A stretch of 64,000 bases of DNA from Uranotaenia lowii. Taxonomy: Eukaryota > Arthropoda > Insecta > Diptera > Culicidae. The stretch lies in the NCBI RefSeq assembly GCF_029784155.1, contig NC_073692.1:431935324-431999323 (forward strand). The letters are read 5' to 3'. The notes under the pieces are model-generated. The model saw nothing but the letters and a program-made list of their open reading frames with translations. It was not told the origin of the DNA and searched no databases. A program made the translations under genes and the position numbers. Shown here piece by piece: positions 25,401 to 37,400 of this stretch; the first letter of the stretch is position 1; each line of letters begins with the position of its first letter.

Positions 25401-28400
25401 GCAAAAAGTTTCTCCTTCCTTACCCTGTTCTACAAGCACTAGCAGAAGTAGCTCACGTGGTTCTAGATGCCAAAAACATGTCGGGTTACGGCCATCTACT
25501 CCAATGAAGAATTGGTATACGAAAAGTTTTTCCAAGAACACACAGTTAGAAATGAAGCGGAACGTTTTTTCGTTGCCCTACCCAAGAATGAGTCGGTTTG
25601 CGTCAGATATGCTATGTCAGAATTAATTAGTTTGAGTTGAGAATTCATTGAGAAAAATGTTGAAGAAAGAGAACACAACACGAATATTTGGATTAAACAG
25701 AATGCTAGGTAGACGTCGTTGATCCTTCAACAAATCGTGTTCCCTTTAAGTCAAATCGTAGTTAAGAAATCAAACAAAAGTTGAAGCTATTCTCGTATCG
25801 TGTTAAGATTCACTGTGCGATACAGTTCGCATGAGAGCATGAAGGCTCCGATGGAATACGTTTTTGATTGAAGTCCGCTTAAGTAATTTTCATCCCAAAT
25901 CATATTCTTTGAAGAATCTAAGCCATATAGTGTCAAGTTTTTTCAAATCGCTTGAAGTAGCATATCGATTGAAGAATATTACTATTTTCTATCGTATTAA
26001 GATGTGTCCTTCGCATCGCTCGAACTACCCTAGCATATCAGTTGAAGTTCGCACTCTAATCCAATTCAAACCATAGAAAGAGTCCGTAACCTTTGAGGGA
26101 TCAAATATTAAAAGTTTTGAAAGGTCCTATCGATTCAACTACATTGTTGCCTGAACGACATTACGTCATCGTTAAGAACGAGTCATCCCAACCTCCTAAT
26201 CATAGCCAAAGGGATTTTGCCAATCAAGTTATTCTCACCCACTAACCCTTACCGCTTTGAAGGGTGTCATCATTCGAGCAGAGGGTTCAGAGGTCTTTGG
26301 AGCGCGTGCGGAGGCCCAGCGCCTCCGCATCCAGGGAAGTTTCATATTTATTAAACATTCTTTCAAATGTTAAGCACTTCCCTCACACTCAGGTAATTTC
26401 ATTGGTCGTCACACTGGTCGAACTGTGGCAAACATCGAACGTTCTTGAGACCAAGTCGAGGTTCACGTGCCGGTCATATCTGAGCGCCGTACGCAGCACT
26501 GCAGCGACATGCCGTCAGCTGTATACCACTCAAGCCACACGACACAGTCACCTGCAGGCCATCCCCTGCCCGTGTCCCTCTGCCTAGCTCCGAGTGCTGC
26601 TAATCTAGCTTCTTACGTCAGCGAACATCACCAAGGTTTTGAGCAACTCTACACTGCCAGTCCCTGGTTGGGCAGACTTAGGTCTACATGGTTACTCATC
26701 ATACCGGTCAGGAGCCCTGCGACCATTAAGGAGTGTGAAGTCAATTCTGCAACTGCGCCTCACACTACTCGAGTCACCCGACGCAACAGAGAGGGATCTG
26801 GGTCCATCGACGATAGTCAACTTCGTTCATCACAGCTGGAGGCTAACTACAATCCGGGAAAGGCACACCAGCGCGAGGAATCGCTTTATCAGCATACCCA
26901 TTCCACCGACAGATTTGAAGCAACTAAGATAGTTTTTGGTCCGCCACAGGCTGGCCAAGTTCGTCAAGCGTCCAGATTAGACGAAACATGCCAGTAGAAT
27001 CCATAGCGAGTGTTTACCAGCTATTCGAAGCATCCGAAATCAGCGATCAATTCATCGTTCCACTCAGCGCCGGGTCTACAAAGATGATGAAAATTACAAT
27101 TGCAGCTCGTCGCACGTACACAAATGATATTTGTCGTACTCACCTGGCAATGCGCACACATTTCGCCTCCATCTAGCAAGTTTTCGAACTCCTGAGCAAA
27201 TCGTGTAATTTCACCACGTCTCGAAGTAAGCTGGAAACTAGCGACCAGCCCAGATCGCATCGGAGAACCGACACTTAGTTGGTTTCATTGATCCAACGGG
27301 AAGAGAAGAGGTGCTAAAAAGAAACCGGAATAACAATCGTCATCACTCAACGTGGTCGTTATCAGAAAGAAAGCCAATATACATGCTTAAAGGGCCTTTT
27401 TAGCAAAACTTCGTAGAAGACGATACATGTGATACTCACCTTGTCAACTCCTGGTCCTTAGAAGTAGCCAATCAGCGGTACACAGCAGCTAATACCCTGC
27501 GAATGGTTCGAGCATCTCCAGCCCAGCAGAAACAGTTTATTTTTACCCGCAACAACAAGTCATACGACACTACACTACACAATAATTTGGCCGTCTTCGT
27601 ACGGCACGTACACATACAAACTCGATAGTATTAAGAACGAAACAGTTATCAAAACAGAATTGCAAAATGAACTAAAGCAACAAACTGTACATGTAAATAA
27701 GTACCGTTAGGAGTTTTGTTTTGAAATGATATTTCAAGGCGGGCGGCATGTTTGAGTGTAAACTCACCGTGCGCTCAATAGTAGTGGTAGGGAAAGATAT
27801 TGACATCTTTTGACGGGAATTTAGACCAACCCGAAAGCAATCTAAAAGAGCTTATGCTCTGTTCAGTACAGGGAGAAATATGCACACAGAGTAAAAATTA
27901 TGCTCTTTTCTCATTTCATATTCACAAAATGTAGATGTGTGAAATTTTATTGATTTGTATTCTGTTCCACCATTCGCCACTTTTGGTACAACACAAGTGT
28001 AGACACAGTCCAAACCAATCCGCCGTGCTATTAAGATCGCTGTAATAAACCCCCAATCAAACCGAAAAATAAAGAGTTGTCGTTTTTAAGTTCTTACTAA
28101 ATCAAACGTCGCGAGTTCTAATTCAAGTTCCGAAATCGTGTTCCGGTGCCAATATGATCGAGCACGGCTAAAAGGATAGCGTTTTTTTAACTAGAACTTT
28201 TATCAAATGCTCAAGTGAAAGAAAGTTCCATAGAACGGTCACCTGAAAGCCTTGAATTAGACGTTAATATTCTATGACACTTTACTCAGCTCAAGATTTA
28301 ACTTCTTATCGAAACTTATGAGTATCATTCTCGACACTCGGTAGAAGGCTGTTCAGCATTTGAATTAAGATGCTTTAAGAATTGCAGTTGAGCCTCACAG

Positions 28401-31400
28401 ATAATGGCTGAACACTAGAGTGCCCCAAATGACCAAACTTTTGAAAAAGTTATGCGCTGCAAGCTCAAATTAATCCTAGGCCTATTACAAGGTCTCATGC
28501 CAAATTTGGGCTGGATCTGATCATAGGAAGGAGTCGCTCAATCAACCTGAAGTTTGTATGGGATTTTTAAACATTTTTTTCGGGAGAAACATGAAAAACC
28601 AGTTTTTCATCAATAACTGTGGTTCTCTTTGATCGATTTCTTTTGAATACGGTTTTTCTCAAAGTCCAAATTATGACAAATATTTCATCCAAAGACTGCA
28701 TTTCAATTAGAGTTAAGATAAAGATGTTATTAGACTTCAAAAATCTTTTTTAAGTGTGGTATTCATCACCATTTATGAGGCGTCAATATGTTCGACCGCC
28801 CCGACTTATTAACAGTGATGAATACCATTCTTTAAAAAGTTTTCCCATGTTTGAAGCCTAATAACTTTTTTATCTTAACTCTTATCGAAATGCAGTCTTC
28901 GGATGAACTATTTGTCATAGTGTCTTAAAATCCCATACAAACTTCAGGCTCGTTGAGCGAGCCCTTCCCGTAATCCATGCCCAAATTTGGCATGAGATCT
29001 TGTACTTGGCCTGTGGCTGAATTGATGGTAACAACACCAGCGTACTTAAAAATCCGTTGTCTTTTCAAAACAAGCTTAACTTCTTTTGATATGTTATATA
29101 TTACTCAACCAAAGTCATGATAAGTCAAACATTCTGATGTTGAATTTGAAAATCAAAGTATGAGTAATAAAAAAAAACGTTTTAAATTTTTTTTCTCTGT
29201 AATAAAGACAACCAAAAATTTGAAAAGATTTTTTTTATGACTCATACTTTGATATTCAAATGTATAAGCTCCCCTGTCGTTTTTTACTTTTTACTTCAGC
29301 ACTCCTCACAAATATCGATCGATCCTTTTGCTTCGATTTTTTAGCTGGATCGATCCTGGAACCATTCAGCTGAATCGATCTTGGGTATGGATCTTTTTCA
29401 GAAGATCAACCAATCCTAGATTAACAACTCATTCTCATTGTACAAAACTGATGCTTTCTTTTTGTTAACATCAATAACGGCGCTGGCCACGTCCTTGTAG
29501 TCAATATATAGATTGGAATAGAGAGAAAAAGGATGAAAGAACCGAGTTGGGCATTAGGATCGAGGTAACCTCTGTATCCTAGCAAACAATTTTTTGGAGA
29601 CGGGTAAAAGGATATGATCAGGAGACACTTTTGACTAGTGTGAAGATCTTTATAAACAATCATTGTTATCCTACACTCCTGATGATTTCTTGAGAAATTT
29701 GGAAGTTTAACAGTTGATTGATGATGATGTTTCTATGTTACTACTCAACGAACAACTTTTACAAATTCTGTGGTAGGCAACGATCTTATCGGTCATCTTT
29801 ATCCAAATATGAACACTTTTTCTCAAATCAATTGTTTTCTAAAAAAAAAATGGAATAATTGACAATCAAGCATAAGCTTATAAAAGAAAATAACATTACC
29901 AATGTGATATTCTGCAATTTCATAAAGTTTTTTCATTGATACTTTAAACCGACATTTCCTTATTGTTGTGTGAGCTAACAAATTAAAAAAAAAATACTTA
30001 ACAATATATGGAACCCCTTCCTTTTTTCTCCTCAAGCGTAAGGGTCTATAACAATTGTAGAAACATATCTCGTTACCAAGTACCTTTCCATGCCATATTT
30101 GTTTCCATTTGTTGGCTTCGTTAGCATAAATTGAGAACTTATGCATAAAAAAATTGTTTTGGGTTCACCTCCCTCCTCCTATGTACCTACTCACTGAAAG
30201 GAGGATGGTGTGTCAGATAATCATAGAATCATACCAAAATGATTTTCCAAGTTAAGTTTTGTCCATTTCTCAGATTTTGTAAGAAAAAGTTAAATGTAAG
30301 CTTTCCTCTTCCCTTCCTATATTTCCAATTCTATCATCCTACTGCAATCCCATCTCATGCCAAATTTTGTTTTATTTGCGATGTAAATTCTTGAGTTATG
30401 CATAAACTTGAAAGGAAGTACAATCCTCCTTCCGTTCTCCCCATTGAATGGAGGGGTGAGAACTTAATATTCATAAAAGTATTTTTTGTACTCAAAAAAT
30501 TTTTGATAACAAATTTTATTTCATTTGCTCTATTAATTTTCAAGTTATGCAAAAAAATGTATGGTAGTCCCCCTTTCCGCTGAAAAAAGTGGGGCTTCTA
30601 TTTATAATAGAAACATTTCTCGCATCCAAACACCCTCACATGCCAAATATGGTTCAAATTTGCTCGACCAGATCTCCAGTTATAATGAAAATTGTAAGGG
30701 AAATCTCTTCTCCTCCTTTTCATCCACCTTTTTGAAGGATTGAGGAATACCAAATAATCAAAGAAGCATTTCTCGTACCCAAATATCGATCCATGCCAAA
30801 TTTGGTTCCATTTGCTGTTATAGTTTTCGAGTTATGCAATAAAATTGTATGGAACATCCATCCCTTCCTCCCTCCTTTCTCTCCGCTGGAAGAAGGAAGA
30901 AGTCTCAAACAATCATTAGAACATATCACGTTCCCATATATCCGCCCATGCCAAATTTGGTTCCATTTGCTTGATAAGAATTTGAGTTATGTAAAAATTA
31001 AAAGAGGGCCCCTCCCTCTTTATATTTCCCTACTGTAAAGAGGGAGGGGTCTCAAATATTTTTCGTATCCAAATACCTTCCCATGTCAAATTTGGTTCCA
31101 TTTGCTTTGTTAGTTTTTGAGTTATGTAAAAAAATATGAAAGAGCCCCCCCCCCTTTCAACTGCAAAGAGGGAGGGGTCCAAAATAATCATTGAAATATT
31201 ACTCGTATCAAAATATCTTCCCATGCCAAATTTGGTTCCAATATCTTGATTAGTTTTCGAGTTATATGAAAAATGGTAAGGTAGCCCCCCTCCCCCCTTC
31301 CTATCATCCCACTGAGAGGGGGGAGGGGTACCTTACATTCATTGAAATATTTCCCGTTCCCAAATACCACCCCATGCCAAATTTGATACCATTTACTTGA

Positions 31401-34400
31401 TTGGTTCTCGAGTTATGCAAAAAATTGTCTTTTGTTTGGGAGGCCCCTCCCCCCTTTCCTGTTAGAGGGAGGGGTCCCAAACCATAATAGGAACCTTCCC
31501 CGGCCTCCAATACTTCCACCTGCCAAGTTTCACGTAAATCGGTTCAGTAGTTTCTGAGTCTATAAGGAACAGACAGACAGACAGACAGACACAAATTCAT
31601 TTTTATATATATAGATAAAATGTGGAAGCTGTTTGATTTTTGTAAATTTGTTTTGTAAATTTAAAAATTGATGAAATTCTGTAACAAGTTCCTTTCTTAA
31701 GTTAAGAGTATTGATAAAAAAAACCTATCTAAGGGATCGAGAATCATGGAACACAACAAATATCAAAAATTGGGTTTTCTGAACGTACGAAAATACAAAT
31801 CAAAAGTTGCATACTTTCAAGGGTTTTCACATATACCCTTTTTTTGAGAAATCTCTTTTCATGAAGTCATTTCAGTTCGTCATAAAACATAAGAGCATTG
31901 CGAATGATGTTCTGTTAACATTTCGATTTTCTTGATTAAAATTACCTAACAAATGAATTCTGACTTTTAAACCTTACCTTCTTCGTAACTGTTAAAACTA
32001 GGTACTTAATAATGATAATTTCAAAACGTGATCACTAAAACAGTTATTTTACAGATTTTCATAGATTAGGTGTTTGATTTTGTATTTTAATTACAAACAC
32101 TACTTTTTAAGTAAAGAATATGGTACTTATCGGTTTGTCCCGTCAGGACATGTGAATGTAAATATGAAGGTTTTCTTGAATTGGATTTCACAGTTTCAAG
32201 TCGTAACCGCTTGAAAAATGACCTCACTGTGGCCGGTTTGCACTTATATCATTGAAAATCCACGGGTTTAAAGTACTTAGCTTGGATTTTAGTTTCTCAT
32301 TAATTTCTTCACGAATTTCGCTGTCAAAAAACTACGGCCACCTTCTACGAGCACCGCCTACTCTCTCGTTAGGACCATCTTTGATAGATGTGTCTAAAGT
32401 GATTATCAGAAGCTTGGATTTTTTTTAAAACGAACACACGCATATAGGATATCAGTGAAACTTCGTGTTTCTTTGAAGAGAACTAATTTACTTAACTCTA
32501 AGGCATACATCTTTCAAGGATAAGATGGTTAGCATCTTACAAATGCTAAAACCACTGACCCACAGAAAGTTTATTATGTATGCCGTGACCAGGATTCGAT
32601 CTCATGACCTATGGCTTGGAAGGTCGGCGGCACTTTTAATTTGCAAAATCGTAATGAAATGAATTAAGAATTTCTAAAATCTTTTTTCAATTTGATGGGA
32701 AATAACTTGTATACCACTCAAAATAACTAATTCAAACCTGTTCAGTTGTGTTATTCGAATTAAAATGTTATTATTCCATTGAATGAATAACCGCTCTTCT
32801 TGTTTAAAAAAAGTTATGCCATGCATTAAAGGGTTAATGTTGGTTTCCCTGTTTCATCCTTGCGATGGTTCAAAACGGAGTTTGAACAGCGAACTCCAAA
32901 CTAATCCCTTTTTTCCTTTGGTGAGGGATAAAACAAAACTTAATTCGACCTAATTAATTAAAAATTTAACTCTCTATGTGTTTGTTGAACTGAAAGCACT
33001 TAGCGAGTTCATTTCGAACCGGAACAGATCGAAGATGCTGCAAAATTTAGTCACTTATCTGGAAAAATTACCAAAATAGGATGTCCACCATTGTCAGCGT
33101 TAAATTGTGTCCGTCATTCTATGATGAGTGACTTGAATGTCCGAAAATTTCGGATGTTACTACCTGTGGGAAGCATCCGGAAGTTTCCACCGGAAGTGTA
33201 AAACTTTTCCAATCTACCGGAACAGCAACATTCGGTTCCCGAAATTTGTAACCTTTCCTTACTTCCCTGAAAATAAACAACCTTCGAAGATAAAGAATAA
33301 TTTTGAATTAAAATGTTTATTAGGCTGCTGAACTTAGTTTAGAGATTTTCCAGACGAACTCAAAGTTGAGTGCTGCCACTGAGGTGCTGTTTTGAACTAA
33401 AACAACTTAATTTTGAGTTTAAATTGGAATCGTGAAGGTATTCGTAAAATACTCAAAAAAAAAAGTACATCAACTCTTAAACAACGATGACAAAACTGTC
33501 AAAAAATCTCAAAAATGTCAAAATGGCAATGAATTAATATGAAGCTGCTTAAACGAAATCCTTCCAATAAAAACAGCCCTTCCATTGAACATTTCTTGAG
33601 TAGGTAAACAACCACCAACACCGTTGACCTGATTCTGTCAATCAGCATAGATTTTTCTACGCTTGACTGCACTGTCAAAAGAAACATGCGAGCAATACCT
33701 TCGAGTGGTCTCTTCTGAAGCGAAGAGCAACGAAACGCGCATCTTATTCAGTTAGATATCGGTAAAAATAAACTACGTTAGTTGATTTATGCTCAATGTG
33801 CCCTTTAACTACTTGAAGTGTATGGGGAAATTACTTCTCGTAGGGCAGGTTGTTTCAACATATTATTTCTACATCAGAGAGTATTTACATTCTTTTCTTG
33901 AAAGTGAGAAAGGTTTTGCAAGATTATCTCAGCAGATAAAAAAAAAGTACCCTACAGATTCTGATAAAAACGCTTTTCTTTTCAATTTTAATGTTGTAAA
34001 ATTTTCCCTTTTTTATGGTAAGTCTTTAAAAAGCTGGATTGTTATCCTAGTCGAAATACTCAGAATGGGAGATATAACATTATCAGTTCTAGAATCTTCT
34101 TTTAAAACTCCTTAGGTAAATAAATCAAATTCAAAATTAAACTATAACTTACAAATAATGTTTATCAATTAGTTTAGTTTACCTTACACAATGTTGAATT
34201 CGACAAAGTAGCCTGTAAGAATATTTCTGCACTTTCAAGTCAGCCTTCAAATTATAATGTCAAAAACAGGACAAACGCTTTTAAATCTTAAAAACAGGTG
34301 CTTAAAACTCTTCCAAAGAGTTTTTTTGCACTACCTGCCTAGTGGATAATTTTAATTAACCTTCGACCCAAACAGCTGCTAAAACATATCAATTTTCTCC

Positions 34401-37400
34401 CACCGACATTCCAGGAAGGAGCTGGTCAACCAGGAAACACGCTACAGCGTGAAGCTAGAAGATGCCGAAAAGCGAGCCAGTGAAGCGCAAACCAAGGTCT
34501 ACGAGCTGCAGATCCGACTGGACCAAGTCGAGCGGGATGTTTCGGTGAAAGAATGCAACATTGAACGTAAGTGTCTATAATTATAAATCTGACGGTAGTC
34601 GCGTCTTTTTTGTGTACTTGGAACACTTTGACTGAGGGAAGATTTGGGTTTCCCATTTTCCGATTACTCAAAAGTGCTATTGACGATAGCGTGCGTCCGT
34701 GGGCAAAATAACACCGCCAACTAAAACAAACCTGCCCGTCGTTGTTGTTTTTCACGCGCTGTTGTTCTAGACTTTCCACCTTCACGCTGCCGGCCGCCGA
34801 TCGCAGCAAGCGATGGCGAAAAATAGCCAGCACGTTCGAGATACTTTCGTGTTTTCCCCGCTGTCTACGAATTACAACAACGCATAATTTCGGCTACAAA
34901 TTTCAGACGAAGAGTAACATTTTTTCGTTACCGATTTCCCACAGTTTAAGAAAAATTAACGACAAAAGCGTGTTGTTTTCTAGGGGATTAAAAAAATCGG
35001 TACAATGAAAACAAAAGACAGGAACACCTTTCAGGAAAAGTCGCAATTTATCTGGCTGTTTATATTTACCGATTCGCATTAATGCAGCACCCACAAATTT
35101 CCTCCTTTATCAACGCGTCTGAATCATTTCGAATTCTTCGTCGAACACACTTTTGTCAATTTGTCAGTACGCCTGACGACCTACGACGTCTGACGAGACG
35201 ACGGCTGTTGTGGGAGATTCTCCCCGGCTGCTTTGATCGCGTTGTCGTAGGAAGATCTCGTTCATCGAAATGCGCGCCCGCCTACTTTGTGGGCCTACGT
35301 ACATCCATCCTACCCGTGTTCTTCCGCTTGCTACCTGGTTCTGTGTGTACTCAATATGCAGCCGAGTGGATCATCTTTTTACGAGTTTTCCTCACTGTGG
35401 TTAATGTTATTTTAAACTCGTCGCAATTATCCGAATCATAACAGAACAGAATACAACCGGTTAGTTCCCCGTTTACAAAGAAATGACGGTGCTGCTGAAT
35501 CTTTCGTCGTTTATTTATTTTTTTCTCATTTTTGACTGTCCTATAGACAAAATTCACCAAGTTAATTCAAGCTGAATTTCATAGCATAACGGGCGGCAAC
35601 TAAAATTTGGGAATTTTTCCGAGGCCCCAATACTCAAACATAAACGATCTCAGAAAAAAAAATGAGAGTTTGTATGTATTACTTTGTCTCCTCTTTTCAC
35701 CAGTGTTTTATGTTTTGTTTATGTTTGCGCACGTTTTGCTCAAAATGCCGTCGAAATAAGAAGCGTTTCGCGACAGTTCTACGAACTACACAATAATCTC
35801 AGCAAAAAGTATGCAGTACAATATTTCAAAAGTGAAAATGTGGCGGAATCCACTGTTTACCATATCCTAAAATCCTCAACTACTTGCAAGCAAGGTAGTG
35901 GCAGACCAGCGACGAAAAAGGACTTCGTTCTCTTGCTCGAACCCTCAACAACAAGGATTCACTAAGCCAACGGGATGCCACCAAAAAGTTCTCACCAGTA
36001 CATTGGCAAGATATTGAAAAAAGTTGGAATTAAGTGCCGAAAGAATACAAGAGGCCCAGAATTGAGAATCAGATTTCGACTCTTAAATCACAATGCCGCT
36101 GGATAATAAAAAAATATTCCAAAAAAACACAATCCTTCCTGAATATCGATTCGATCCCATTTGTACCCAAGAACCACAACCCGAAAAATCTGCCTCAGTG
36201 TCGCCCAATCGAAGGTAGAATCAAGACATGTATTTACATAGTTGACATGAAGGCTGTACAACGCTGTACAACTGCTGAGGTCAGCTGAAGTCACAAATCG
36301 TTTACGAACATGATAAATATTAGTGGCCCAAGATGACTTCCTTGGGGAACACCAGAAGGTATCACAAAGTTCACAGAACAGACGGAGTTAACTCGGACCT
36401 AAGCTGAGCAGGAGTTTAGGTTCGACTCAAGCCACTTCATAATCCATTCAAGAAGTCCTAAGTGTCTGAGTTTTTCCATCACAAGTTTATGAGGCACTCG
36501 CTCAAAGGCTTTATGAGAAATCTATGTAAGCTACATCTAATTGCTGACGTTTTTCGAGCTTTGGCAAAACGAGATTAGCGAATGACATCAGATTGGAGTT
36601 GGTTGGTCCGGACCGTTTTCTCATAAATTCGAGTTCAGCATCGTCAATCAATTGTTTAGCAGATGGGTAAACAGCATTGCACACCAAAATCTCCAGAACT
36701 TTTGCTAAACAGTTGAGGATCGAGTTTGGCCGATAGTTTTCTATGCAATGTGTGCTGCCGCTTTGATGCACTGGTGTAATGACGCTTGCGGGAATGTTCC
36801 GGAAGACAGGGATGAATTGAAAAACTCAGGTGTTTTCTCACCTTTTTTGCCGTTTTCTCTTGGCTAGTGATGCTTGTAGGGGGAAGTGTTTCTAAATGCG
36901 CATATTGGGTTATATGCGCATATAGCCGATTGACGATATGGCTGGAGATTCATCATATCTAATTAGTGCAGTTTGAGGGTAATACGCTTTTAACACATGG
37001 CATGAAAAAATTAAATTGTTTTATAAAGTCGAAAAAATTTAAAAATTCAAACAAGATTTTTGTCAGTTTTGTTATAATATATTGAACTTTAATTATCGCG
37101 TGTACAGATTCTGTGAACAAAAATTTTATTGGTTTTTCTTTTGGTTGCCTATATCAAGAAAAATAGATTAGTCTTATAAATTTTTTACTTTTCATCATTT
37201 AAACATTAAATCTACGCTCAAATCACGATCTTACTGTGAAAAAAGAAGAACTTCATTCTGATCCGATAAAAATACGATATGAACAAAATATTACCATAAA
37301 ATATAGCTATATGGCACATCTAACTAGGTTTCCTGCAAAACAAATAGTGATGTAAAAAATTTCACCAAAATATTAGCCTTGACGTATGCTTAACATCCGT

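Larger units (their letters stand above)
21413..28147 (+). mobile_element. BEL/Pao LTR retrotransposon, pol-deleted, with matching LTRs
   Basis: Two direct repeats of 399 bp (21413-21811 and 27749-28147), both starting TGTTTGAG, look identical by eye. Between them is a gag-protease frame (23395-25626) of BEL/Pao type. The RT, RNase H and integrase domains that should follow are not found in the remaining 2.1 kb, so the element is non-autonomous. A G-rich stretch (AAGGCGGGCGG, 27737-27747) just before the 3' LTR fits a polypurine tract. Sequence after the 5' LTR (TTTGGTCCTTCGAACCGGAT) has the look of a BEL primer-binding region. It lies in intron 1 of the coiled-coil gene, in sense orientation. 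No target duplication is evident. Confidence 0.85.

Noticed and set aside
26467..26997. Env-like or extra ORF in the BEL 3' region
   Set aside because: No signal peptide, membrane segment or cysteine pattern; composition is not protein-like.
30060..31615. CRISPR-like array
   Set aside because: Eukaryotic context; 145-bp whole-unit repeats with no repeat/spacer alternation and no cas genes.
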